NCBI GenBank assembly: GCA_963843365.1
Contig: CAWJKG010000002.1
Span: forward strand, 434,001-498,000
Length of the DNA stretch: 64,000 nt
Origin: Bog-473 sp963843365
GTDB taxonomy: Bacteria; Actinomycetota; Acidimicrobiia; Acidimicrobiales; RAAP-2
Direction: 5' to 3'
Below the pieces are notes generated by a model. That model made no database searches. It saw nothing but the letters and a program-made list of their open reading frames with translations, and was not told the DNA's origin. Within the stretch, counting starts at the first letter, position 1. Each line of letters starts with the position of its first letter. The position numbers and the translations under genes are program-made. Below, piece after piece: positions 36,059 through 44,500 of this stretch.

Positions 36059-36553
36059 ATGCCTCGACCCTCTTCTGCCCTGGCGCTGGCCGTCGAGCCG
36101 TACGCGGACGACGGTCCCCGCTGGGTGGTGGCACAGGCCGAGGCCGAGCTCGTGGTGCGCTACGGCTACCTCCACCACGGCGAGACCGGCCTCACCGCCG
36201 CCATGTTCGATCCTCCCGCCGGTGCCTTCGTGGTGGGCCGCGCCGGTACCGCCGGACCGGTCGTCGGCGGGGTCGGGGTACGTGCGGTCGACCACGACGT
36301 CCCCGGCCGCCGGGGCGAGATCCGCCGGCTCTGGGTCGATCCCGACTGGCGCGGCCGGGGCGTCGGCCGCCGCCTCATGGAGGCCGTCGAGCGGGCCGCC
36401 TGCGACCTGGGCCTGACCTCCCTCCGCCTCATCACGGGGTCCCGACAGCCCGAGGCCGTCGCCCTCTACGCCGCCACCGGGTGGGAGCCCGACCCGGCCA
36501 ACGGCGAGGCCAACGGATTCCGCTTCACCAAAGAGCTGGTGGCCGTCCCATGA
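36059..36553 (+). CDS. GNAT-family N-acetyltransferase
   Basis: A 164-residue acetyltransferase. The acetyl-CoA-binding motif is RRLWVDPDWRGRGVGRRLME (R/Q-x-x-G-x-G/A), followed by LRLITGSRQPEAVALYAATG and WEPDPANGEA near the C-terminus. The ATG at 36059 gives MPRPSSALALAVEPYADDG. The stop overlaps the start of the next gene (ATGA), coupling it to the methylenetetrahydrofolate-reductase-like protein. The acceptor amine is unknown. Confidence 0.88.
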   Translation: MPRPSSALALAVEPYADDGPRWVVAQAEAELVVRYGYLHHGETGLTAAMFDPPAGAFVVGRAGTAGPVVGGVGVRAVDHDVPGRRGEIRRLWVDPDWRGRGVGRRLMEAVERAACDLGLTSLRLITGSRQPEAVALYAATGWEPDPANGEANGFRFTKELVAVP

Positions 36554-37386
36554 CCACCGCGCCCTTCGAGGTGATCTGCGAAATCGAGCCGGCGACCACT
36601 CCGGACCTGACCAGGGTGCGCCACCAGATCGGCGTGCTGAGCCCGGTGGCCACCACCTTCCTCATTCCCGACAACCACATCGGGCGGGCCACCGTCTCGA
36701 GCGTCGCCGTCGCCCACGAGGTGCAGCAGATGGGCGGCCGGTCCATCGCCTGCCTCAACGCCCGCGACCGCAACCTGCTGGGCTTCCGCCGCGACCTGCT
36801 GACGGCGGCGGCGTACGGCGTGGACCAGTTCCTCTTCGTCTACGGCGACGAGCCCCTGGCCGGCGCCCGCACCAGCGAGCTCACGGTGCGCACCATGCTG
36901 GCCGAGGGGCGTGACTACGCCGCCACCCTGCATGACCACGACCGCGACCGGGACCGCGGCCCGGACCGGGGCGGACGGGGCGGTCGCCGTGTCGGCGGCC
37001 CCGCGATGCGCTTCGGCGCCGCCTGCGGCCTGCGTCCGCTGCCGGCCTTCAAGAGGTCGGCCGACTTCCTCTGCGTGCAGGTCGGCTTCTCCCTCGACGA
37101 TCTCCTGGCCTGGCGAGCCACGGTGGAGGTGGACGTCCCCGTGTACGCCGGCGTCATCGTGATCGCCAGCGCCGCCATGGCCCGCACCTTCACCATTCCG
37201 GGGCTCACCGTGCCGCCGGACCTCGTCGCCAGGCTGGAGATGGATCGCAACGCCGGCGTCGACGCCGCCTGCGATCTGGTCGTCGCCATCCGCGACTCGG
37301 GCGCCTTCGACGGCGTGCACCTCGTTCCCGTCGCCCGCTACCGCGAGGTGGCGGCTCGCCTGGAGCGGGAGCTGCGCGGCCCCTAG
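36550..37386 (+). CDS. Methylenetetrahydrofolate-reductase-like protein
   Basis: A 278-residue TIM-barrel-type protein related to MetF. It opens with FEVICEIEPATTPDLTRV, then RSIACLNARDRNLLGFRRDL (the CRDRN-like folate/FAD motif reads NARDRN) and QFLFVYGDEPLAG (GDPP-like). The C-terminal half contains FLCVQVGFSLDD, VDVPVYAGVIVIAS and IPGLTVPPDLVARLE. Residues about 127-150 form a His/Asp/Arg/Gly-rich low-complexity insert (HDHDRDRDRGPDRGGRGG) where MetF has a structured loop. Methylenetetrahydrofolate reduction is possible, but divergence at the folate motif makes a paralogous role equally likely. Confidence 0.75.
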   Translation: MTTAPFEVICEIEPATTPDLTRVRHQIGVLSPVATTFLIPDNHIGRATVSSVAVAHEVQQMGGRSIACLNARDRNLLGFRRDLLTAAAYGVDQFLFVYGDEPLAGARTSELTVRTMLAEGRDYAATLHDHDRDRDRGPDRGGRGGRRVGGPAMRFGAACGLRPLPAFKRSADFLCVQVGFSLDDLLAWRATVEVDVPVYAGVIVIASAAMARTFTIPGLTVPPDLVARLEMDRNAGVDAACDLVVAIRDSGAFDGVHLVPVARYREVAARLERELRGP

Positions 37387-37425
37387 CGAGGCGACGGTGC
37401 CACGTACCTTCACCAGCCGCCTCGC
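37386..37425. terminator. Possible bidirectional terminator hairpin
   Basis: GCGAGGCG at 37386-37393 pairs exactly with CGCCTCGC at 37418-37425 across a 24-base loop, between convergent genes ending at 37386 and 37452. A 12-base palindrome CCCCGGCCGGGG follows at 37433-37444. No T-run is present; the assignment rests on position and symmetry. Confidence 0.35.
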
Positions 37426-37451
37426 CATGGGGCCCCGGCCGGGGCGCCGCG

Positions 37452-38162
37452 TCAGACGCCGGAGGTGAGCGCGTGCTCGAGCGCGTCGAGCGAGGCCTCC
37501 GTGACGTCGAGGAGCGAGTCGACGACGAGGTCGGCCAGACCGAAGGCGGGGTGACCGCCCTCCCCCTCCTCGGGCACGGCGATGCAGGTCATGGACGAGG
37601 CCTTGGCGGCCAGCACGCCGGCCGGTGCGTCCTCCCAGACCAGACAACGCTTCGGCGCCGCGCCCAACTTCGCCGCCGCGGTGAGGAACACGGCCGGATG
37701 CGGCTTGCCGTACTCCTCGTCCTCGGCCGAGTGCACGAGATCGAAGCTGCCACGGAGGCCGAAGTGTGCGAGCGCGGCATCGATCAATCGGTATTGCGAG
37801 GAGGAGGCGACCGCCAGCGGCAGGCCGCGGGCGCGGCACAGTGCGATGGCGTGCGCCGCACCCGGCTTCAGCTCGCCCTTGGTGGTGATCAGCTCTATGA
37901 CGCGGTCGACGATCGCGACCGCCACCTCGGCCGGTGTGGGCGTGGCGCCGGGCCACGGGTACAGCGCGTACCAGTGCGCGGTCACCTCGTCCACGAACAT
38001 GCCCTTGGTGGAGCGGCAGCCTTCGACGGCCAGCGGGACCCCGAGGCCGCCCAGGATCTCTATCTCGGCCTCGTGCCAGAGGATCTCCGAGTCGATCAAC
38101 AGCCCGTCCATGTCGAAGATGGACGCGGCGAACCCCGCCGGTACGGGGTGCGGCGGTTTCAA
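37452..38162 (-). CDS. HAD-superfamily phosphatase, beta-phosphoglucomutase-like
   Basis: A 236-residue HAD hydrolase. Motif I is SIFDMDGLLIDSE (DxD), motif II PLAVASSSQYRLID (Ser/Thr), the Lys lies in EEYGKPHPAVFLTAA, and motif IV is CLVWEDAPAGVLAAK. An alpha-helical cap follows motif I, as in beta-phosphoglucomutases and 2-deoxyglucose-6-phosphatases. The frame begins with TTG at 38162, whose bases overlap the stop of the glutathione peroxidase gene (TTGA), suggesting translational coupling. The sugar-phosphate substrate is unknown. Confidence 0.87.
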   Translation of the reverse strand: MKPPHPVPAGFAASIFDMDGLLIDSEILWHEAEIEILGGLGVPLAVEGCRSTKGMFVDEVTAHWYALYPWPGATPTPAEVAVAIVDRVIELITTKGELKPGAAHAIALCRARGLPLAVASSSQYRLIDAALAHFGLRGSFDLVHSAEDEEYGKPHPAVFLTAAAKLGAAPKRCLVWEDAPAGVLAAKASSMTCIAVPEEGEGGHPAFGLADLVVDSLLDVTEASLDALEHALTSGV

Positions 38163-38647
38163 GCGGTCAGCTGCGCCTCGATGTCGGCGATGATCGTCGG
38201 GTCCTCCGGCTCCACCTGGGGCCGGTAGCGCGCCACGACGTCACCTTCGGGGGAGATCAGGAACTTCTCGAAGTTCCACGTGATGTCGCCGGCGTTGCCC
38301 TCGGCGTCCTTCTTCTGGGTCAGCTCGGCGTAGACCGGGCTGCGGTCGTCGCCGTTCACGTCGATCTTCTCCATCAGCGGGAAGGTCACGCCGTAGGTGG
38401 TCGAGCAGAACGTCGCGATCTCCTCGGCGGTCCCCGGCTCCTGGCCCAGGAACTGGTTGCACGGGAACCCGATGACGGAGAAGCCGCGGTCCCCGTAGGT
38501 CTTCTGCAGGCGCTCGAGACCTTCGTACTGCGGGGTCAACCCGCACTTGGAGGCGACGTTGACCACGAGGAGGGCCTTGCCCTTGTAGTCACCGAGCGTG
38601 GCGTCCGCGCCCTGGAGCGTGTGGATGGGGATGTCGTAGAGAGCCAT
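38159..38647 (-). CDS. Glutathione peroxidase family protein (thiol peroxidase)
   Basis: A 162-residue GPx-family enzyme. The peroxidatic Cys lies in NVASKCGLTPQYEGLE, followed by the Gln in GFPCNQFLGQEPG and the Trp/Asn in DITWNFEKFLI, so the tetrad is complete. Bacterial Cys-type GPx proteins use thioredoxin rather than glutathione to reduce peroxides. The ATG at 38645-38647 (MALYDIPIHTLQG) was chosen over a longer frame. It is coupled by overlap to the HAD gene and divergent from the quinone reductase gene. Confidence 0.93.
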   Translation of the reverse strand: MALYDIPIHTLQGADATLGDYKGKALLVVNVASKCGLTPQYEGLERLQKTYGDRGFSVIGFPCNQFLGQEPGTAEEIATFCSTTYGVTFPLMEKIDVNGDDRSPVYAELTQKKDAEGNAGDITWNFEKFLISPEGDVVARYRPQVEPEDPTIIADIEAQLTA

Positions 38648-38704
38648 GCGCCCGACCCTACCGGGCACCGCTGACGCCGTGCCGGGGCCGTAGGGTTGTC
38701 ACCC

Positions 38705-39649
38705 GTGCACGCCGTCGTGATCAGGGAGGGCCAGCTCCATTGGGAGGAGCGGGACGACCCCGTCGCCGGCGACACCGAGTTGCTGGTGGCGGTGCGGGCG
38801 GCCGGGTTGAACGCGGCGGACCTGGTGCAGCGGGCGGGCTTCTATCCCGCCCCGCCCGGCTGGCCGGCCGACATCCCGGGCATGGAGTTCGCCGGCGAGG
38901 TGGTGGCAGTGGGCCGGCAGGTCACGCTGTACGCCCCCGGGGACAGGGTGATGGCCGTGGTGGGCGGCGGGGCGCAGGCCACGCTGGCCGTCGTCGACGA
39001 GGCCCACGCGCTGCCGGTGCCCGACGGCGTGCCGTGGACGGAGGCCGGCGGCTTCCCCGAGGTCTTCACCACCGCCTACGACGCGCTCTTCCGGCAGGCC
39101 GGTCTGCAGATGGGCGAGCGCGTGCTCGTCTCGGGTGCGGCGGGAGGCGTGGGCACGGCCGGGGTGCAGCTGGCCGCGGCGGCCGGCGCCACCGTGACGG
39201 CCACGGTGCGCAACCCGGACCGGCGGGCGGCGGTGGCGGCGCTGGGCGCCGACGCGGTGCTGGCGCCCGGTGACGAGGAGGCACGGGCGCCCTACGACGT
39301 CGTGCTCGAGCTGGTGGGCGCGCCGAGCCTGAGCGCCGTGCTGCCCCACCTGGCGCCCTGGGCGCGTGTGATCGTGATCGGCGTCGGTGGCGGCGGCCGC
39401 ATGGAGCTCGAGCTGATGACGCTCATGCGTTTGCGCGCCAGCATCGGCGGTTCCACCCTGCGCGCCCGCAGCCGGGGCGAGAAGGCCGAGGTGGCGAGCG
39501 ACATGGCGGCGCACGTCCTGCCGGCGCTGCGGGCGGGCCGGCTGCAGATCCCCGTCTGCGAGACGTTCCCGCTGGCCGAGGCCCAGGCCGCCTACGACCG
39601 CTTCGCCGCCGGCGCCAAGTTCGGCAAGGTGGTGCTCGTCGCCCCGTGA
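38705..39649 (+). CDS. NADPH:quinone-reductase-like (zinc-free medium-chain dehydrogenase)
   Basis: A 314-residue medium-chain dehydrogenase/reductase. The N-terminal catalytic part reads VRAAGLNAADLVQRAGFYP, then IPGMEFAGEVVAVG. The Rossmann part has the nucleotide loop VLVSGAAGGVGTAGVQLAA and later VVLELVGAPSL. Structural-zinc cysteines are absent, as in quinone oxidoreductases. I chose the GTG at 38705 (VHAVVIREGQLHW); a TTG at 38696 is possible. The stop overlaps the following HAD gene start. Likely role: reduction of quinones or enones. Confidence 0.88.
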   Translation: MHAVVIREGQLHWEERDDPVAGDTELLVAVRAAGLNAADLVQRAGFYPAPPGWPADIPGMEFAGEVVAVGRQVTLYAPGDRVMAVVGGGAQATLAVVDEAHALPVPDGVPWTEAGGFPEVFTTAYDALFRQAGLQMGERVLVSGAAGGVGTAGVQLAAAAGATVTATVRNPDRRAAVAALGADAVLAPGDEEARAPYDVVLELVGAPSLSAVLPHLAPWARVIVIGVGGGGRMELELMTLMRLRASIGGSTLRARSRGEKAEVASDMAAHVLPALRAGRLQIPVCETFPLAEAQAAYDRFAAGAKFGKVVLVAP

Positions 39650-40362
39650 TGGAGGCCGTCCTCTTCGACGGGGACCAGACACTGTGGGACTTCGAGCGCG
39701 TCATGCGCGCCGCGCTGGTGGCGACGGCCGCCGAGCTCGGCGTCGCCCGGCCGGGCCCGTTCGCCGACGCGCTGTCCTGGGAGGACCTGCAGGCGGACCG
39801 CCAGGTGGTGGTCGAGGAGTATCCCGACGTGTGGTCGCTGGCCGAGCTGCGCGTGCTCGGCTTCGCCCGCACCCTGCGGCGCCGGCGGGCCGCCGAGGGG
39901 GGTGACGAAAGCGCGGACGACGAGTTGGCGCGCGAGCTGGCCGCGTCGTATTTCACCCACCGCGACCGCGACCCGGCCCTCTTCCCCGACACGCTCCCCG
40001 CGCTGGACGCGCTGCGGGGCGACTACCGGCTCGGCCTGCTCTCCAACGGGAGCCGGCTGCCCGAGACGGTCGGCCTGGCCTCCTACTTCGAGACGGTGGT
40101 CTTCGCGCAGGACCACCGCGTGGCCAAGCCGGACAGGGCGATCTTCGAGGTGGTCGAACGCGAGCTGGGCGTCGGGCCCGAGGCGTGCGTGCTGGTGGGC
40201 GACCACCCGGTCAACGACGTGGCCGGCGCGCACCACGCCGGCTGGCGCGCCGTGTGGCTGGACCGCGACGGCGCCGTCCTGTTCCCCGACGAGGGGCCGC
40301 GACCCGATGCGGTCGTGGCCTCGCTGACCGAACTGCCCGACGTGCTGGACCGGCTCGGTTGA
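39649..40362 (+). CDS. HAD-superfamily hydrolase
   Basis: A 237-residue HAD hydrolase. Motif I is VLFDGDQTLWDFERVM, motif II GLLSNGSRLPETVGLA, the conserved Lys is in RVAKPDRAIFEVV, and motif IV is ACVLVGDHPVNDVAGA. This follows the YjjG/nucleotidase-like pattern with a C1-type helical cap. The GTGATG at 39646 overlaps the stop of the upstream oxidoreductase; I took the ATG. It is co-transcribed with the oxidoreductase and convergent with the regulator that follows. Confidence 0.87.
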   Translation: MEAVLFDGDQTLWDFERVMRAALVATAAELGVARPGPFADALSWEDLQADRQVVVEEYPDVWSLAELRVLGFARTLRRRRAAEGGDESADDELARELAASYFTHRDRDPALFPDTLPALDALRGDYRLGLLSNGSRLPETVGLASYFETVVFAQDHRVAKPDRAIFEVVERELGVGPEACVLVGDHPVNDVAGAHHAGWRAVWLDRDGAVLFPDEGPRPDAVVASLTELPDVLDRLG

Positions 40363-40372
40363 GCGCCGGCCG

Positions 40373-41614
40373 CTACCTCTTGGCGGCGAAGGTGTCGAGG
40401 CCGGCCTCCCACACCGACCTCCCCGCCTCACCGTGCAAAGCCGCATCGACCAGCATCAGAGCGACGCCGTCCGCGGTCGTGGCATCGAGCGCGACGGCCG
40501 TGGACTGCGCCAGCGCCTCGCCGACGTGCCGCCTGACCTCGGCGCAGAACCCGACGTCCTTGTGCCGGCGGATGACCTCGACCAGCAGCGGCGTCGTCGT
40601 GGTCAGGTCGGTGGTGGCCAGCAGCAGATTGCGGATCGCCGCGACCTCCGCGCCTCTCATGTTGATGGCGATGGCCTCCGCCTCGACCGAACTGCCCACG
40701 GCGTAATCCATGCAGCGCTGCGCCAGGACAAGGTCGTCGGGGAAGAGGTCGACGGTCTTGGACCATTCCACTCCGACCTCCTTCGCCAATGCGTCCCGCG
40801 ATGGATGGCGGCCGGAGGCGTAGACGTCCAGCGCGGCCTCCACGAGCCTCCGCTCCGCTTCGTCAGCCCGATTGGGCGGATCGAGCAGGCCGGGCTCCGA
40901 CAGGCTCCACATGATCCCCCACTGCGTCTCGACGACCAGCTCCGTATCGAAGAGATCCGGCTGCACGTGCCAGTGATGGATGAAGCCCTCTGTCGACGCC
41001 ATGATCGCCAACACGATCTCGCGCATGGAGTGCTGGTGCTTGGGGCGCCGCCGCAGTCGGCGCATGGCAATGGAAAGTCCGGCGACGAACCCGTCCACCA
41101 GCTCGGCAGTGTTGGCGCGCCGCATGGCGATGATCTCCCGCGCGATGGTCGCCTGATCGGCGTCGTCCTCCTCTCGCGCCTGCTGGAGATGGGCGCACGC
41201 GGCCGTCGTCACGATGCTCGTCGCCAGGAGGCCTTCCTCGCGGCAGGCCTCGACGAAGTTGGCGCGCAGGAACACGCGCAGGGTCTGCTCCATCGCCTCG
41301 GCCTCGCGGAAGCTCTGGGCGACCAAGGCGAAGACGGCCTGCATGGTCTCCCGCGTGGCATCGGGCGCGCCGCAGACGTGGAACGAGGCGAGGTCGAAAG
41401 GCGTCCGGCCCGCCTCCCCGTCGAACGCCCGCTTCACCGCCCTATCGACCGTCGAGACGTCCACGCCGGCGAAGGCACCCCGGGGCACGGCGCCCCGGCT
41501 GTTGGGGCCGCGGAGCGCGGCGAGTGCGTTCCGCTCCAGGATCTCGACCGCTTCGTTGGCCAGGCTCGGACCGGGGGGCCTGCCCCTGGCGGGGCGTCGA
41601 TCATCGGGTGTCAC
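40373..41614 (-). CDS. TetR-like regulator with two HTH-like segments
   Basis: A 413-residue, mostly helical protein. Two regions resemble TetR N-terminal DNA-binding domains. One near residues 15-70 contains EAVEILERNALAALRG and VPRGAFAGVDVSTVDRAVK; the other, in the second half, contains AERRLVEAALDVYASGRHP and DALAKEVGVEWSKTVDLFPD. Each is followed by a helical stretch. TetR proteins normally carry one such domain in about 200 residues, so this looks like an internal duplication. The GTG at 41612-41614 is preceded by GGAGG. The target is unknown. Similarity was judged by eye. Confidence 0.6.
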   Translation of the reverse strand: MTPDDRRPARGRPPGPSLANEAVEILERNALAALRGPNSRGAVPRGAFAGVDVSTVDRAVKRAFDGEAGRTPFDLASFHVCGAPDATRETMQAVFALVAQSFREAEAMEQTLRVFLRANFVEACREEGLLATSIVTTAACAHLQQAREEDDADQATIAREIIAMRRANTAELVDGFVAGLSIAMRRLRRRPKHQHSMREIVLAIMASTEGFIHHWHVQPDLFDTELVVETQWGIMWSLSEPGLLDPPNRADEAERRLVEAALDVYASGRHPSRDALAKEVGVEWSKTVDLFPDDLVLAQRCMDYAVGSSVEAEAIAINMRGAEVAAIRNLLLATTDLTTTTPLLVEVIRRHKDVGFCAEVRRHVGEALAQSTAVALDATTADGVALMLVDAALHGEAGRSVWEAGLDTFAAKR

Positions 41615-41786
41615 GGAGCCTCCGCTCGCTGGCGCACATTTCCACACCACTACTATCGCCTAATTCGGCCATTTGCCCGCATTGCATAAATTTCGTTCCT
41701 CCGAAATCATGCGTGCCTGCGCCATGGCGACCGCAGATCTGTTGACACGGAGGGCGGCCATGCGACGACTCGGGGCGAATTCGACC

Positions 41787-42171
41787 ATGCACGGGGGACG
41801 ATCCTTGTGGGGTACAAGGCGTCGACGCCTGCCGGCCATCCTGCTGGCGGCCGCGTGACGTTGGGGGTCTCGGTAGCCGTGCTCGGTGCGCCGGCGCGAC
41901 CGGCCGGGGCCGATTCGGTCGGCCCACCATCACCAGCGCCACCGTGGGCCAGGCGATGAGCTTCACCGTCACGACAGCGGGCTTCCCGACCCCGGCGCTG
42001 ACCCTCACGGGGACACCACCGACCGTGGTGCACTTCATCGACAACGGCGACGGGACGGCTGCCCTCTCGGGCACCCCGACCGGCACGGCCAAGACCTACG
42101 CACTGAAGATCGTGGCCAAGAACGCAGCTGGCACGGCCACCCAGAGCTTCTCGCTGGTGCTCCAGCACTAG
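41787..42171 (+). pseudogene. Secreted Ig-like (putative Ig, He_PIG) domain protein, two frameshifts
   Basis: The first frame reads MHGGRSLWGTRRRRLPAILL (basic N-terminus and hydrophobic core of a signal peptide) and stops at 41858. One missing base near 41855 restores TLGVSVAVLGAPARPAGADS. A second missing base near 41925 leads into the frame holding FTVTTAGFPTPALTLTG, then GDGTAALSGTPTGTAKTYAL with ATQSFSLVLQH. That is the last strand pattern of a 'putative Ig' domain as found in large surface proteins. At about 128 residues it has only one Ig domain, so it may be a truncated relic even after frame repair. Confidence 0.6.
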
Positions 42172-42196
42172 GAGGCCGCTCCCCGCGTGAACCCCG

Positions 42197-43318
42197 CTAC
42201 CGGACCGCTACGAGCGGCACGGCGTCGTCCGGGACGCGGCCGCCGGGGTGGCCTCCCGCGGCCCGCACCACCGGCTGTCCCGCGGCCTCCATGTCGGCGA
42301 TCACGTACTCGAGCAAGGCGGCGCCGTGCGTCGACGCCACCGCCACGTCGTGACTCCAGGCGGTGGCGTCGCGCAGGCATTGCAGCCGCATCACGTCCCC
42401 CACCGCCTGGTTGTTGGGAAAGATCCCCGAGTAGGTGAGGTCGAGCTCCTCGAGGGCGTCGCCGACGTGGGCCGACTCGGGCCGATTGAGCGGCAGGTCC
42501 ACGTAGAGCGCATCCACGCCGTCATCGAACAGCCGCGCCCGCTCCGCGCTGACCCGCGACGCGAGGTCGTCACCGGCCTGGCTCACGGTCAGCACGGCGA
42601 CGTTGTCGCCGTCATCCATTTCGACGTGGACCTGGGCGTGGGCGGGAAGGTCCGTGCGTCGCGGCGTATCGGCCAGCCGGGAGCGGAAGTCACAGATCTC
42701 GATGGTGTCGCGCACAATGGCGCGGTGGCGGGCCGGCGCGAAGACGACCCGCTCGGCACCGGGCCGCATGCGGAGGAAGAAGAGCGCGGCCGAGGTGCGC
42801 CCCACCCGCGACCCGGAGGCGGCGTTGTTGTCGACGGTGGCGGGGATGAACCCGAGCATGAAGCCGGTCTCGTGGCCGCCCAGTTGCAGGAGGGCCTTCT
42901 GGCTGAACGGATGGGCCGCCGTCGCCTCGCTGTACATCCCCATCAGGCCGAGGGCGGCGGCCCGGTCGACGAGGTACCGCTTCACGGTGGTGAAGATGTG
43001 CCGGCCACGGGCCGCCGGCAGCGTGAGCGCCTGACCGGCATGACCCACGACGTCGTCGGGCGCACTCAGGACGAGCCCGGAGTGGCAGAGCAGCTCGCCG
43101 TCGGCGGTCTCGGCGATGGCGGAGAGGAGGAGCCCCGCCGCGATCCGGCGCGCCACCTCTGCGGCGTCGTAGGTCCACCGCACGGGGTAGGTCTCGCCGT
43201 AGACGGCCCGGACGGCAGCCCCGAGCCGGTCCGACTCGGAAGGATCGAGCAGGCGGATCTGCAGGTCGTCGACCCAGAGGGGATCCGGCGGCGTCGGTGC
43301 AGAGGCGGGCACGGTCAA
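42197..43318 (-). CDS. GNAT-family acetyltransferase-like protein
   Basis: A 373-residue protein with an N-terminal GNAT-like half and a C-terminal domain. LQIRLLDPSESDRLGAAVRA starts the fold; QALTLPAARGRHIFTTVKRYL is the acetyl-CoA-binding strand and loop in variant form; MGMYSEATAAHPFSQKALLQ and LGGHETGFMLGFIPATV follow. The C-terminal half (VDALYVDLPLNRP, LDLTYSGIFPNNQA) looks like a second degenerate GNAT repeat. Similar double-GNAT proteins occur beside histidine-kinase-type regulators. No substrate can be inferred. It is convergent with the Ig-like gene. Confidence 0.72.
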   Translation of the reverse strand: MTVPASAPTPPDPLWVDDLQIRLLDPSESDRLGAAVRAVYGETYPVRWTYDAAEVARRIAAGLLLSAIAETADGELLCHSGLVLSAPDDVVGHAGQALTLPAARGRHIFTTVKRYLVDRAAALGLMGMYSEATAAHPFSQKALLQLGGHETGFMLGFIPATVDNNAASGSRVGRTSAALFFLRMRPGAERVVFAPARHRAIVRDTIEICDFRSRLADTPRRTDLPAHAQVHVEMDDGDNVAVLTVSQAGDDLASRVSAERARLFDDGVDALYVDLPLNRPESAHVGDALEELDLTYSGIFPNNQAVGDVMRLQCLRDATAWSHDVAVASTHGAALLEYVIADMEAAGQPVVRAAGGHPGGRVPDDAVPLVAVR

Positions 43319-43356
43319 TCCTTAGCAGAGCCGCCCGAGGGGTCGGCGGACGCCCG

Positions 43357-44500
43357 TCACTGCGGCGGCAGCACGCTCTCCTCCGGCTCCGGCGACGCCG
43401 ACGCGCCAGTGGCCGTGGCGTCGGGCACCGGCCTGTCGTGCCCGAGCAGCACGGCGGTCCAGAGCCCGATCAGGAACGGAGGCACCGCATACCAGTACCA
43501 CTCGGTGTGTCCCAGCGCGACGGCCGTGAGCACGACCACGAACAGCGCATAGGCGACCAGCACGACCATGCCGGTATGCCGGCGCAGCCCGCGTTCGCGG
43601 TAGGCGAGCAGGAGGACGACGGTCGTCAGCCCGGCGTACCACAGCGCCACGAGGACCTCCCGGTCGGTGGTGACCCCGAGGCCCACGATCGCAGCGGGAA
43701 GCAGGAGACCGCACGCGACGTTCAACGCGTTGCTGTTGAGCGCGGTGCTCAACATGGCGGTGCCCCGACCGCGGCGGGCCAGGTACATGGCAGCGACCGC
43801 GTTGGGCAGGCTCGTCACCGCGGCCAGCACCAGCGCGCCCACGACGATGTTCGGGATGTCGAAGCGCACACCCAGGCTCTGGGCCGATCGCTCCATGAGG
43901 ACGGAAGCTCCCACGACGACCAGGAGCGCGAGCGCGGCCACGGTCACGTCGAGGCGCTTCGAACCGGGGATCAGCGCGGGGTGCAGTTCCATCTCCTCCT
44001 CCCGGATCGCGCGCGTGAGCCAGCGGCCCACCCGCGAGCGTGCCGGTCGAGTGTGCCGGCGGGCGGCGAGGACGGCGTACGGGACGAGCACGACCGCGAC
44101 GAGCACGAGGCCCACCGACGGCGACAGGTCACCGAAGACGACGAGCACAGCGGCGGCGGCGACCCACAGCGAGATCGCGCCCGTCAGCAGCACGCACACG
44201 TCGGTGCAGCGCGACCCACCCCGCGGCGACGGCACCGAGGCCGAGCAGTGCGGCGAGATTGAACACGTTCGAACCGACCACCACGCCCGACCCGATCTCC
44301 TGCTGGTGGCCGATCAGCGCACTGACGGCGGAGGTGATCTCGGGCGCGTCGGCGGCGAGCGCGGCGATCAGTCCGAGCATGGCCTCGGTGACGCCGAGAC
44401 GGTTGCCCATGCGCTCTATGCGCGAGACCAACACCCAACTGGACCCCAAGCTCACCGCGGCCCCGAGGACGAACGCGACGACGTCGGCCGGCGTGTTCAC
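43357..44500 (-). CDS. CaCA-family cation exchanger (Na+/Ca2+ type), single-base frameshift
   Basis: A membrane exchanger with two alpha repeats. The first, in the upstream frame, reads ALAADAPEITSAVSALIG with GSGVVVGSNVFNLAAL. The second, in the downstream frame, reads VVGALVLAAVTSLPNAVAAM with LNSNALNVACGLLL. The frame breaks near 44194, between the helices reading WVALHRRV and LLTGAISLWVAAAAVLV. The length from the GTG at 44500 is 1144 bases (3n+1), so one extra base restores a protein of about 380 residues with some 10-11 membrane helices. It exchanges Ca2+ (or K+/other cations) against Na+ or H+; the ion is uncertain. Confidence 0.82.
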
